29,865 nucleotides of DNA, taken from positions 1 to 29,865 of the IMG/VR virus record IMGVR_UViG_3300032006_000056, one strand, 5' to 3'. The notes below the pieces were generated by a model that was given only the letters and a program-made list of their open reading frames with translations, did no database searches and was not told the origin of the DNA. Origin of the DNA: a virus. The position numbers and the translations under genes are program-made. Positions 21,745-29,357 of the stretch are shown here, in pieces; within the stretch, counting starts at the first letter, position 1, and every line of letters starts with the position of its first letter.

Positions 21745-24183
21745 TTATTGTGCCTGGTTTCTCTGCTTTAAAAGCTCCCGCTCTTTGGCGGCTTGAATCC
21801 GAGCCGCCACAATTTCTTCAGAAGAATCAATCCGTTCCTGGCTTAACCTTGCGTTGGCCTCTGCCTTCTGCCGATCCAGTTCAAGCCTTGCTTGATCCAT
21901 CTGCGCTTCGTTCTGGTCTCTCTGCGCCCGCAACTGCAAGTCCTGCTCTTTAAGCGCGACCAACGGATCAGGGCCACCCTGTCCTTGGGCCGCAATTTGA
22001 ATGCTCAGTGCCTTCACTTCTTGCATTCCTTGCGAAATAAGATTAGCGACTGCGGCCTCTATCTCCAAAGCCTGTTCTGGACTGGGCGCTTGCCCCTGAA
22101 GTTGCTGAGAAACTTGTGCCATGACCTGCTCTTTGGATCTTATCGACACATGCTCCATAACGTGTTTCTGTAAAGCGGTGGCTACCGCAGGCATCTGAGT
22201 CACCAGCCCTGAAGAACCAAATACCAGATGCGCCATAATGTGAGCGTCATGGTTTTGCCCCTGGAAAGGCACCAACGGCAAAGTCTCCAAAGAATCCGAA
22301 TTCTCAATCGCCGGGTCTTTCGGTACGGGATCGCCCGCGTCTACCGGCTTGAGTATCGAATCGACGTCTTTTACCCCCACTGCATGGTACATACGGCGGA
22401 AAGCTTCATGTAGATTGTGCAATTCCGGTGCTGCACGGGCCAGTTCAAGCTCTGTTTGCGCCAACGTGACCCTTTGCGCCATCGAGAAGATGTTGGGGTC
22501 CGCTACAGGAACCACATCCACCCGGTCATCAAAATCCTCTGCTTTTACGGAGCGTTCTCCACCCACCACGTTGTAAGGATATTCCGGCGGCAAGTACTGC
22601 CCAAATACCTTTGCCAGTAGGTCAAACTCCTCTTTTTGCCCGTAATGCAGCCTCTTGTGTATGGCCGACATGACCTTGGCCCCTTGCTCAAGGAGCGCAA
22701 TCGTCGTCCCTACCGGAGACTGCTGGTTCCCGTCACCAACCTGAAGGTTGGATACCGCTGCAAAGCGTTGCCCCGCCTCTACACAGAAACCCATCAACTG
22801 GAACAATGTCTGATCCGCGCCCTTATAAGGAAGCAGCATCAACGAATCGCGTATCGCGCCCCCCGGTGCATCCACATCGCGGAATTCCCCAGGCGACAGC
22901 GGGTCGTCATCGTTGCGAATGCGAAGGCCCCGCGACTTAAAGCCCGCAGGTAAGTTCGACAGGGTTCCCGCATCAATAAGCTGCCGAAGGGCTGCCGTAG
23001 CCGTGCGGCTTAGGCCACCAATCATGTGAATCAAACCCAGGCCGTAAAAGCCAAAGCCCGGTAAAAACTTAAAGTGGACGAAATACTGCGTCTTTCTCTT
23101 CTCAGGATCTTCGGGGTCGTAGTTCCTACGAATACTGAGAACCTTCCCGTTGTTCTCCGAAATCGTCACCACATAGGGCAGCTTTATTCCGGTCGGCTCG
23201 CCGTCCTTCCCCTTATCCTCATACCCCTCAAGGTCTAAATGCACATGGCATTCAAGCAACGTGATGTCTGTATCCAGGTACGAAGGTTCCACACCAGAAA
23301 TATCGTTCATTTCCTCACGGACCTGTGACGGGTCCGACTGGTCCGGGGTCACTGGGACGTCGCGATAGAAGCCTGCAATCTGCTTCTTGCGAAGCTCGTT
23401 TTCGGTAATCTGAATCGCATGAGTGACGTTCTCTGCCGTTTCTAAATCGGTCGCTGTATACGGAACCACCAACTGCTCGGCGGGTACAAACTTACTGACC
23501 GCACGGCCTAAAAACTCGTCGTAATACACCTTCTTAAAAGTAGAACCCGAAAGCGGCAAGTAAAACAGCATCTGGTCAAACTCAGGCGTGTACTCCTTCA
23601 TGACACAGGTAATCTGGTAATTCATAAAGTGGCGCACACGCTCCGCCTGCTCCTCAACCTCTGCCGTCTGCTTGCCAATAATCTCCGTGCGTACCGGGCC
23701 TCCCGCAGGAAGAAGCTCGCCAAAAGCCTGCGCTTGAAACTGCGTCACGGCCTCGGCTAAAAGAGGATGGGTCACGCCCGTCGCACCACGGAACGGTTCT
23801 GCCCGTTCTTCGTACTTAAATCCTAAAAGCTCTAGTCCTGTGCGGTAAGCGTCTTCCCACTCTTTTCGTCCCGACTTGTTGGCTTCGTACTGCTCAATCA
23901 AGTTGGCCGCTACGGCATTGGACACCCGGTCGTCGAGGTCTTCAGCAAGGTTGGCGTAAAAGTCCTCTGATCCTTGGACCATGGACCGTGGGTCGAAATC
24001 CACGACCACTCCACCGTCATCTTCTAGTTCAATGCTCAGTCCCGGCGCTTCAATCACCGCGTCGCCTTCAATGACAACCTCGGCCTCATTGCCTTCGTCA
24101 AGCGCCACCGGAGGCAAAGAATCCCTGCGCTCTACCAAGGAAGCCGTACCGAAATTGCTGCGGGGAAGTGGGTTTCTAGCCAT
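21745..24183 (-). CDS. Portal protein
   Basis: 812 aa. The core carries the portal pattern of P22-like marine phages: EPFRGATGVTHPLLAEAVTQ, FGELLPAGGPVRTEIIG, then QAERVRHFMNYQITCVMKEY, LFYLPLSGSTFKKVYYD and ENELRKKQIAGFYRDVPV. Residues 1-75 are an acidic extension. The C-terminus (about 730-812) is a charged coiled coil with Gln (LDRQKAEANARLSQERI), the barrel-like end of long portals. It begins one base after the stop of the 351-aa gene, with GGAGG 4-5 nt upstream. It forms the ring at the capsid vertex and docks terminase and connectors. Confidence 0.87.
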   Translation of the reverse strand: MARNPLPRSNFGTASLVERRDSLPPVALDEGNEAEVVIEGDAVIEAPGLSIELEDDGGVVVDFDPRSMVQGSEDFYANLAEDLDDRVSNAVAANLIEQYEANKSGRKEWEDAYRTGLELLGFKYEERAEPFRGATGVTHPLLAEAVTQFQAQAFGELLPAGGPVRTEIIGKQTAEVEEQAERVRHFMNYQITCVMKEYTPEFDQMLFYLPLSGSTFKKVYYDEFLGRAVSKFVPAEQLVVPYTATDLETAENVTHAIQITENELRKKQIAGFYRDVPVTPDQSDPSQVREEMNDISGVEPSYLDTDITLLECHVHLDLEGYEDKGKDGEPTGIKLPYVVTISENNGKVLSIRRNYDPEDPEKRKTQYFVHFKFLPGFGFYGLGLIHMIGGLSRTATAALRQLIDAGTLSNLPAGFKSRGLRIRNDDDPLSPGEFRDVDAPGGAIRDSLMLLPYKGADQTLFQLMGFCVEAGQRFAAVSNLQVGDGNQQSPVGTTIALLEQGAKVMSAIHKRLHYGQKEEFDLLAKVFGQYLPPEYPYNVVGGERSVKAEDFDDRVDVVPVADPNIFSMAQRVTLAQTELELARAAPELHNLHEAFRRMYHAVGVKDVDSILKPVDAGDPVPKDPAIENSDSLETLPLVPFQGQNHDAHIMAHLVFGSSGLVTQMPAVATALQKHVMEHVSIRSKEQVMAQVSQQLQGQAPSPEQALEIEAAVANLISQGMQEVKALSIQIAAQGQGGPDPLVALKEQDLQLRAQRDQNEAQMDQARLELDRQKAEANARLSQERIDSSEEIVAARIQAAKERELLKQRNQAQ

Positions 24184-24184
24184 A

Positions 24185-25240
24185 TTACCTCCGCCTTAGA
24201 GACATCAAGCCGCCACGGTTTCTGTAGGAAGGGTTTCTCAAAGCCTGTTCAAAATCCTCTTCCGCATCAGCGTCGATAAAAATAAGCCCTTGGTAGCCCT
24301 CACTTTTGGGCACTGCGCGTGTGCCGTGACGAACTCCTAAACGACGTGGGTCACGTTCCCCTTTGTAGGGTTTAAATCCCTTAACCCCAAACTGATGTTC
24401 TCCTGGAGAACGCCTGTAGTGGTCAATGGCTTTTTGGTATATCGGTTGCATAAGCGGGTCATCCAAATCTAGGCCACGGCCACCCTCCATCATAGAAGCC
24501 AAATACACTATCTCCTCTCCAGTGGTTTCGGGGACAATAAGGGGCATGTTACGATTGACACCCTCCACTGGGAGATCAACTGAAATCTCAGACATCATGC
24601 GCAAATCTTCCGGTCGCTCTTCAGAAAACCCATAGGGACGCATTGTAAAAGGGTTCCATCCCATATCCAGGACGCTCAGTATATCTTCGGTTTCTCTTTC
24701 TCTTTCTTGTTCCTCCACTTGCTCCCTGAACGAGGGGTTCCTTACTTCTGCGCCGTCTTTGTACCCAAGCGGTCGGAAACCCATCATGCCTCCGTCACGC
24801 ATTCCGGTTGCCCTTCTGCGAAGTACTTCTCTTTCCATTTCTTTTGAAGTAAGTTCTTGGTCTGAAGGTAAATCGCGCACTACTCTCTGTCTCTCTATTT
24901 CATTTGCAACTCTTTCTGGTCCAATGCCGCCAGTCAAGCGGTCCCAGCCAGAAACAAGCATATCCCCTACAACGTCCGCGCCTTTTGAAAAATACCCCCC
25001 AATGTCTCGAACAGCTTCTCCCTGTGGGCCTTCTCTAACAGCGTCTAGTGAACGACCTAACAAACTCCTATTTCTTCTGGCTTTAAGCTCTTCCATAAGT
25101 CTTTCGACAGCCCTGCGTTTAACCCCCTCGGCTGCTCCAGGCATCGTTTGCTCAACAACGGCCACGGATTTTCCGTAGTCTTCTGCGTCTTGCTCACCTT
25201 TAGGGGTATACGGGAATTTTCGACCCATTACATTAGGCAT
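24185..25240 (-). CDS. Unknown protein upstream of the portal gene
   Basis: 351 aa, soluble, charged, Arg/Glu-rich. It begins MPNVMGRKFPYTPKGEQDAE, has a helical N-terminal half and the short motif MRDGGMMGFRPLGYKDG in the middle (about 146-162), and ends NPSYRNRGGLMSLRRR. Similar GG-rich motifs recur in marine phage proteins of unknown role. SD AGGAG is 8 nt before the ATG. It lies between the small basic gene and portal and so is probably part of head assembly. A second in-frame ATG, five codons in, is possible. Confidence 0.72.
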   Translation of the reverse strand: MPNVMGRKFPYTPKGEQDAEDYGKSVAVVEQTMPGAAEGVKRRAVERLMEELKARRNRSLLGRSLDAVREGPQGEAVRDIGGYFSKGADVVGDMLVSGWDRLTGGIGPERVANEIERQRVVRDLPSDQELTSKEMEREVLRRRATGMRDGGMMGFRPLGYKDGAEVRNPSFREQVEEQERERETEDILSVLDMGWNPFTMRPYGFSEERPEDLRMMSEISVDLPVEGVNRNMPLIVPETTGEEIVYLASMMEGGRGLDLDDPLMQPIYQKAIDHYRRSPGEHQFGVKGFKPYKGERDPRRLGVRHGTRAVPKSEGYQGLIFIDADAEEDFEQALRNPSYRNRGGLMSLRRR

Positions 25241-25265
25241 TTCATTTTCTCCTCTTGCAGCCTTT

Positions 25266-25460
25266 CTAAGCTACTTTTCCGCGAGTCTTCCCGCGACGCG
25301 CAATACCGTCTATAGGCTTCTTCTTTGTAGAAGCGCCTTTTTCTACGCCTTTAATTTTACCCTTATTTATGGAAGCGTAAAAGACACTTGTGCCTTTTTC
25401 CTTTCCATAGGTCTTAGCCATCTTGGCCTTGATCTTCTTGCCTTTTTTAGTCAGTGGCAT
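25266..25460 (-). CDS. Small basic conserved phage protein
   Basis: 64 aa from the ATG at 25460, one base after the upstream stop, with AAAGG before it. A longer start at 25496 would run through the upstream gene. Product: MPLTKKGKKIKAKMAKTYGK, then GTSVFYASINKGKIKGVEK and a Lys/Arg-rich tail. The YGKxKGTxVFYASxNKG pattern recurs in marine phages. Strongly basic, so DNA binding is possible. The function is unknown. Confidence 0.78.
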   Translation of the reverse strand: MPLTKKGKKIKAKMAKTYGKEKGTSVFYASINKGKIKGVEKGASTKKKPIDGIARRGKTRGKVA

Positions 25461-25461
25461 T

Positions 25462-25836
25462 TCAAAACCTTTTCTGATAGCCCATGTGAACACCACGGTT
25501 AAAGGGAGTCACTCTTCCTTGCGCCCCTAAAGTTCCTCCAAGCCCCAATGGGTTCTGAAGGAAATAGTAAGCCGACAGCCCAGGAGCCTCTCGTCCGCTT
25601 AAAGGCGTGTCGTACACCGGATATATGTTTCTGGGTAAAATTCTCTTGGGTCGCGGCAAACCCAAACCAAATGGATAGCCTCGGCCTCCATAAGATTCAG
25701 GTGACAGCGGCATCCCAACATCCATTCCTGTAGGACTGCCGTATATATCAGTAAGCAACGGCTTCTTTGATAAAAGAAACTCCGAAACGGTGGTTCCTTT
25801 GTCGCTAAGATCCTTGCCGTGTTTGTTCTTATCCAT
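25462..25836 (-). CDS. Hypothetical protein with Gly/Pro-rich middle
   Basis: 124 aa. N-terminus MDKNKHGKDLSDKGTTVSEF, then a Pro/Gly-rich region (PESYGGRGYPFGLGLPRPKR) and SAYYFLQNPLGLGGTLGAQG. No membrane segment or motif. It ends one base before the basic gene and starts 2 nt after a small ORF stop. Some marine phages carry a comparable gene in this place. The function is unknown. Confidence 0.72.
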   Translation of the reverse strand: MDKNKHGKDLSDKGTTVSEFLLSKKPLLTDIYGSPTGMDVGMPLSPESYGGRGYPFGLGLPRPKRILPRNIYPVYDTPLSGREAPGLSAYYFLQNPLGLGGTLGAQGRVTPFNRGVHMGYQKRF

Positions 25837-25838
25837 GC

Positions 25839-25994
25839 TTACGCCTTACCGCTTCTTGACAGCAACCGCTTAAAGATCTGTTTTTGTGGTCCTGGCAAAC
25901 CCCTTTTTGCTCGGGCTTTGCGTCCATAACGCGCACCGCTTGGGTACTTTTGTTGCAGGTTTCTGTTGTTGTCTCTTCCATCGGCACCCCCCAC
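25839..25994 (-). CDS. Possible small basic protein between two confirmed genes
   Basis: 51 aa from a GTG at 25994 to a TAA 2 nt before the next ATG. The product is basic with no cysteines: ADGRDNNRNLQQKYPSGARY, then GRKARAKRGLPGPQKQIF and SRSGKA. A competing frame (GTG at 26002, in a GTGA overlap with the upstream stop, to 25829; 57 aa, Cys-rich) also spans the region. I prefer this frame because of composition and its tidy join to the next gene, but neither has a convincing ribosome site. Confidence 0.4.
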   Translation of the reverse strand: MGGADGRDNNRNLQQKYPSGARYGRKARAKRGLPGPQKQIFKRLLSRSGKA

Positions 25995-25998
25995 GCGG

Positions 25999-26301
25999 TC
26001 ACTTTTTATTTGCTCGTGACGACTTTACCCGCGTAAGCTTCTTAATTACACCTACAGGGAAGATGTTCCGGTCGGAAAACACCTCGTCCCCCTCATCATA
26101 ACTGGAAAAGGTCCACACAAAGCTCTTATCCCGCTTAAAAAGGTAGGCGTTTGTGGTCATATAGGCCGCCTTCATGGCCTCGAATTCCTTAAACCCGGCA
26201 TGGCCGCTGTCTCCAAACACGTCCACCCACCGGATTTCGTAGAAGTAGTACTTCTTCTTGTTGATCGTGATGTGTTTGAACGTGGATTGCGGTCTAGCCA
26301 T
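25999..26301 (-). CDS. Conserved hypothetical phage protein
   Basis: 100 aa, Lys/Phe/Tyr-rich. Contains ITINKKKYYFYEIRWVDVFG, DSGHAGFKEFEAMKAAYMTT and DEGDEVFSDRNIFPVGVIKK. The WVDxxGDSxxxxFxEFxxM and FSDRNxFPxGxI pattern is one I recall from marine phages just downstream of terL. No known domain. It may be a small packaging or host-takeover protein. It is separated from the terL stop by 30 nt. Confidence 0.74.
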   Translation of the reverse strand: MARPQSTFKHITINKKKYYFYEIRWVDVFGDSGHAGFKEFEAMKAAYMTTNAYLFKRDKSFVWTFSSYDEGDEVFSDRNIFPVGVIKKLTRVKSSRANKK

Positions 26302-26331
26302 CGCGAGTCCCTACCCAGTAAAGTAAATCTT

Positions 26332-27795
26332 TTAGCCATAGTAACTCCGCAAATGCACCGACGGCTCTTTATCTACCCAGTCGTCGCTTGGAAGCTGTAC
26401 AAAGTTACCCTGACGGTATCGCATCAAGGCCTGCGTGGTGCTGTCTACAAGGTCGTCGTACTCGCCATGCGGGAAAGCCGCACATTCGTCGATGACCTCG
26501 TCCGCCCAACGTTCATCTGGTGCCCATATCATGCCACTTTCAAAAAGCGGCGACACGGAATGCACACGAGTTACCTTATCGTTTCCCTTACTGGGTGTAA
26601 AGTTTACTACGGGTATTCCGATTTGCCGCAATTCCTGTGTTAAAGGCAACCCCGATGCCTTTGCCTCCACGATGACCGTCTCGGGTTCCCAGAAGTTGTA
26701 CTGGGCCAGCGCCTGGTTCTTGAGTTCCGGGAAATCCCACCGCCCCTTCTTGGCGTCCAGCAAAATTAAGTGCGGGGGACCCCCTTGTTTTGGGGAGAAA
26801 ACCCCCCATGTGGTGATTGCACTATAATCCGCCGTTTCCCGCCTCGAAAAGGCCGTGTCGTAGCTCTGAATCACATATTCAAGCTCGGGAACCTCGTCTT
26901 CCTTCCAACGCTGCCACCACTCCTTCTTGATAATGGCCCCCTCTTCCGATGTGGGGTTCTGTTGCCACTGCGCGTTCCACTTGGCTACCGAAAGCGAGGC
27001 CTTGACCCCCTCCAACTCCTCCTTTTTCCAAAACTCCGGCCAGCACGACTGCCCGCTCGGCATCAATGCCGGAAACTCAATCACCTCCCACTGGTCTGCA
27101 TTTTCTGCATACCCTTGTGCCTTCAGCACTTTTGACGTCAAATCCTTCAGCGACCACCGCGTCATTACAATGACAATGGCCCCACCCGGCTGGAGCCTCT
27201 GCCGGGGACCCGAGGTGTACCACTCATAAGCCTGCTCTAAAGCCGTCTCCGAAAGCGCGTCCTGCTCCGAATGCGGGTCGTCAATAATCAATAAATCCGC
27301 ACCGCGACCCGTAATCGCACCCCCTACACCCGCCGCAAAGTACTCCCCTCCGTGGTTCGTGGACCATCGTCCCGCCGCCTTGCTGTCTGCCTGCAAGCCC
27401 ACATCATCAAAAACAGACTTGTACTCGCTCGTGTCCAGCAGGTTCCTGACCTTCCGGCCAAAACTCACCGCCAACTCCGCCGTATGCGTGGTCTGAATGA
27501 TCTTGGTCTTCGGCGCACGGCCAATGACCCACGAAGGAAACAAGTAACTGGCAAACTCCGATTTGGTATGACGCGGTGGCATGTTGATAATCAGCCGTTT
27601 GATCTTGCCGTTTGCAATGTCTTCAAACTTCTTTGCCACCATCCGGTGATGCGCCCCTGCAATAAACTCAGGCCACACCTTACGGACGTACTTTAAAAAG
27701 TCTTCCCGGCACCCTTTCACCTCGTTCATCTGAGCTAGGCGCAGTTCGAGCTTGAGCCTCCGGTCTGTGATCTCTGATGGCTCGCCATGGACCAT
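26332..27795 (-). CDS. terL: Terminase large subunit
   Basis: 487 aa. ATPase: Walker A-type loop PPRHTKS at 73-79, Walker B LLIIDD at 168-173 with the TRW coupling motif at 212-214. Nuclease: SYDTAFSRRETADYSAITTW with Asp313, VIVEAKASG with Glu377, and EYDDLVDSTTQAL with Asp447-448 and Asp451, giving the expected RNase H-like acidic set. The length is normal for the family. It cuts and pumps DNA into the prohead. No small terminase is beside it: the upstream neighbour is 500 bp of repeat-rich non-coding DNA. The start is ATG with GAGG about 5 nt upstream. Confidence 0.92.
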   Translation of the reverse strand: MVHGEPSEITDRRLKLELRLAQMNEVKGCREDFLKYVRKVWPEFIAGAHHRMVAKKFEDIANGKIKRLIINMPPRHTKSEFASYLFPSWVIGRAPKTKIIQTTHTAELAVSFGRKVRNLLDTSEYKSVFDDVGLQADSKAAGRWSTNHGGEYFAAGVGGAITGRGADLLIIDDPHSEQDALSETALEQAYEWYTSGPRQRLQPGGAIVIVMTRWSLKDLTSKVLKAQGYAENADQWEVIEFPALMPSGQSCWPEFWKKEELEGVKASLSVAKWNAQWQQNPTSEEGAIIKKEWWQRWKEDEVPELEYVIQSYDTAFSRRETADYSAITTWGVFSPKQGGPPHLILLDAKKGRWDFPELKNQALAQYNFWEPETVIVEAKASGLPLTQELRQIGIPVVNFTPSKGNDKVTRVHSVSPLFESGMIWAPDERWADEVIDECAAFPHGEYDDLVDSTTQALMRYRQGNFVQLPSDDWVDKEPSVHLRSYYG

Positions 27796-27810
27796 GGATA
27801 CCTCGCAAAC

Positions 27811-27824
27811 GTTCCACGTGGAAC
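27811..27824. promoter_or_regulatory. 14-bp perfect palindrome matching a parS core
   Basis: GTTCCACGTGGAAC reads the same on both strands. It equals the inner 14 bases of ParB-binding parS sites (family TGTTyCACGTGrAACA). It sits 15 bp from the terL start codon, so a bound protein there would also be near the terL leader. No ParB or ParA gene is in the window; a host ParB could bind it. Confidence 0.7.
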
Positions 27825-28013
27825 ACTAATCTAAGGGCTCGTTTAAGGCAATTTTTGCACCCCGTTAATCAATATGTTTTTTAACCATATTATTTGAGAA
27901 AAACAAAGCCAAGGCCATCGTCCGTGAGCGCGGAACTCCCGCGTCGGCCGTGGTGATTTAGCCACGCTAAAAGGCGCTTAGAGAAGAGATGGCGAGGACC
28001 CTTTCCCTGGGGG

Positions 28014-28104
28014 ACGCTTAAAAAACGCTAAAAAACGCTTAAAAAACGCTAAAACACGCTTAAAACACGCTTAAAACACGCTTAAAACACGCTTAAAACA
28101 CGCC
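28014..28104. repeat. Phased A-tract array, nine units every 10-11 bp
   Basis: The motif ACGCt/c starts at 28014, 28025, 28035, 28046, 28056, 28067, 28078, 28089 and 28100, each with a run of 4-6 As in between. The mean period is about 10.75 bp, close to one DNA helical turn, so the A-tracts face the same side and should bend the DNA. Iteron-like binding is the alternative. Confidence 0.85.
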
Positions 28105-28132
28105 CAAAAACCACGGTCATCGGTCATCGAAG

Positions 28133-28211
28133 CTCGAAAGCTCGAACCTCGAACCCTCGAAGCTCGGTTAACGGTTCTCGAACCTCGAACCTCGAACCTC
28201 GAACCTCGAAC
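28133..28211. repeat. CTCGAAC heptamer repeats
   Basis: Two tandem copies at 28141-28154 and five at 28177-28211, with related CTCGAA half copies around 28133 and 28156. They end in a hairpin (CGAACCG-GTGG-CGGTTCG, 28207-28224). Their function is unknown; they are non-coding on both strands. Confidence 0.85.
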
Positions 28212-28224
28212 CGGTGGCGGTTCG
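28207..28224. other. 7-bp stem, 4-nt loop hairpin
   Basis: CGAACCG (28207-28213), loop GTGG, CGGTTCG (28218-28224): perfect 7-bp arms. It overlaps the last heptamer copy. No U-run follows on either strand, so it is not an ordinary terminator. Confidence 0.6.
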
Positions 28225-28242
28225 GTACGATTCACGCGCCAC

Positions 28243-28260
28243 GGCCCGAGGCCTCGGGCC
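28243..28260. other. 18-bp perfect GC-rich palindrome
   Basis: GGCCCGAGG / CCTCGGGCC is self-complementary with no central spacer. It lies 24 bp beyond the terminator of the small membrane gene, upstream of the repeats. It could be an operator for a dimeric protein or a nuclease-resolved cruciform. Confidence 0.65.
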
Positions 28261-28284
28261 TTGATTCACTATTTGTTACGCCAC

Positions 28285-28319
28285 AAAAAAAGGACCACCC
28301 TCAAGGTTGAGGATGGTCC
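28285..28319 (-). terminator. Rho-independent terminator after the small membrane gene
   Basis: Minus-strand hairpin with 13-bp arms (28292-28304 and 28307-28319, one mismatch or wobble) and a 2-nt loop, followed by seven Us from the As at 28285-28291. It starts 24 nt beyond the stop codon at 28344. Confidence 0.9.
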
Positions 28320-28343
28320 CTGATGGACTATTTCAGATAGACC

Positions 28344-28487
28344 CTAGTCACTAGGCCATTCCGGGCGCGAAGCTCGGCTCTTGTCGACATTCAAAACCTC
28401 AGAAGGTCTGCTCGCTAAGTAAATCTCTCGAACAGACAGAAAACCAAAAACGCCAATAGCAACAACACAAAGCAAAACACCAATCAT
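28344..28487 (-). CDS. 47-aa single-TM protein, own transcription unit
   Basis: Found by hand, too short for ordinary gene callers. The ATG at 28487 has a full AAGGAG site 7 nt upstream. Product: MIGVLLCVVAIGVFGFLS forms one membrane segment at residues 2-18, then a basic-acidic tail (VREIYLASRPSEVLNVDKSR) ending EWPSD. No family recognised. Terminators flank it on both sides, so it is probably a single-gene unit with its promoter in 28488-28552, where I see no clear promoter. Such small inner-membrane proteins may alter host transport or superinfection; this is inference. Confidence 0.75.
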   Translation of the reverse strand: MIGVLLCVVAIGVFGFLSVREIYLASRPSEVLNVDKSRASRPEWPSD

Positions 28488-28552
28488 AAACAGACTCCTT
28501 TTTAATGATTACGTTTTAAGCTTAGCTAAATAGTCCCATATAGCCACGAAAC

Positions 28553-28584
28553 AAAAAAAACGGCCCCCAGTCTAGGGGCCGTTT
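28553..28584 (-). terminator. Rho-independent terminator after the GP88-like gene
   Basis: Minus-strand stem of 10 bp (28558-28567 with 28575-28584, AAACGGCCCC / GGGGCCGTTT), 7-nt loop, followed by Us from the A-run at 28553-28560. It lies 24 nt after the stop codon of the GP88-like gene. Confidence 0.92.
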
Positions 28585-28607
28585 GATTCAAGCGTGTACA
28601 AGCGATT

Positions 28608-29312
28608 CTAGGGAACGTCGACCACGAACCCTGACGTATAATCATGCCTCGCCGAACCCTTGGCTTTGAGGCCCAGCACCACAGACCCAGCAAGGACGTT
28701 TTCATAGTCAGATAAATCGCCGTTCACTACCTCACGTCCCAAAAACCGCGACGGCATTTTGTCACGAAACACCACGGCGATTGGCTCTTGATGTTTCAGC
28801 GCCTCCGTTACCTGACCTCGGTATGTGGGCTTCCCAGAATAGGAAAAGATAAGTTTATAATTCGCGGGAGTGTTCCCCAAACGGTGAACACGCTTCGTGT
28901 AATCCAAGAAAAACACATTTTCAAACTTCTCAATAATCCCCAGCGATTCCCAGCACACGTCGCTCAACACATTCAATCTCACCACCGGCAAAACCCCAGC
29001 CTTCGAGCAGACCTTTTCAAAACTAAAAATCTCTCTTTCTAGATGAAGTAAGAATTGCTCTTGGTGATCATAAAAATAATCCGCTTTGCGCTGTCGAGCT
29101 TCCTTGACGGGACGGAACACACCACGCCCAGCGCTGGCCAGGCAAGTTTCCGCGCAGCCCGCAGCCTTGGAAGCTGGACACAAAACGTTGTCTGGATAAA
29201 GAGAAAGCCCGGCAACTCGAATCCCTAAGTCTCTCTTATTTGTCTTTTCAAGTTTTGGATTCCCTCCTCCAGTGTCCAACAATTTAATCTCTTGATATTT
29301 GCGTAATTCCAT
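28608..29312 (-). CDS. GP88-like phage protein
   Basis: 234 aa. After EIKLLDTGGGNPKLEKTNK comes ALSLYPD-type sequence (AGLSLYPDNVLCPASKAAGC), then CAETCLASAGRGVF with conserved cysteines, KEARQRKADYFYDHQEQFLL, VVRLNVLSDVCWE, FFLDYTKRVHRLG and KLIFSYSGKPTY. The three-Cys and GR pattern is that of the GP88 family named after a mycobacteriophage gene, whose role is unknown to me. The cysteines suggest a metal or iron-sulphur site, which is inference. It has its own promoter (29358-29386), AAAAGGAG site and terminator, so it is regulated separately from the virion genes. Confidence 0.72.
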   Translation of the reverse strand: MELRKYQEIKLLDTGGGNPKLEKTNKRDLGIRVAGLSLYPDNVLCPASKAAGCAETCLASAGRGVFRPVKEARQRKADYFYDHQEQFLLHLEREIFSFEKVCSKAGVLPVVRLNVLSDVCWESLGIIEKFENVFFLDYTKRVHRLGNTPANYKLIFSYSGKPTYRGQVTEALKHQEPIAVVFRDKMPSRFLGREVVNGDLSDYENVLAGSVVLGLKAKGSARHDYTSGFVVDVP

Positions 29313-29357
29313 AATGACTCCTTTTGAACTAAGGCTTCTCCCTTAATTATGGGAATA

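Larger units (their letters stand above)
27796..28284. other. Repeat-rich non-coding control region upstream of terL
   Basis: About 490 bp with no convincing gene. Right to left on the minus strand it holds an 18-bp palindrome (28243-28260), a hairpin (28207-28224), CTCGAAC repeats, phased A-tracts, an AT-rich stretch with only poor promoter-like matches (27835-27905), and a parS-like palindrome. A terL promoter should lie here, but I cannot single one out. Candidate functions are replication origin, packaging start (cos or pac) and transcription control. All are inference. Confidence 0.7.

Noticed and set aside
25829-26002. 57-aa Cys-rich ORF with a GTGA overlap
   Set aside because: It competes with a no-Cys basic frame that joins the next gene neatly; composition is unlike the neighbours. 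Kept only as an alternative in the note for the preferred frame.
27835-27905. terL promoter
   Set aside because: AT-rich, with several partial -35/-10 pairs at 17-bp spacing, but none matches more than four of six bases at both hexamers.
28190-28240. Possible tRNA (GGTTCG-like T-arm)
   Set aside because: No matching acceptor, D or anticodon arms; the string comes from the CTCGAAC repeats.
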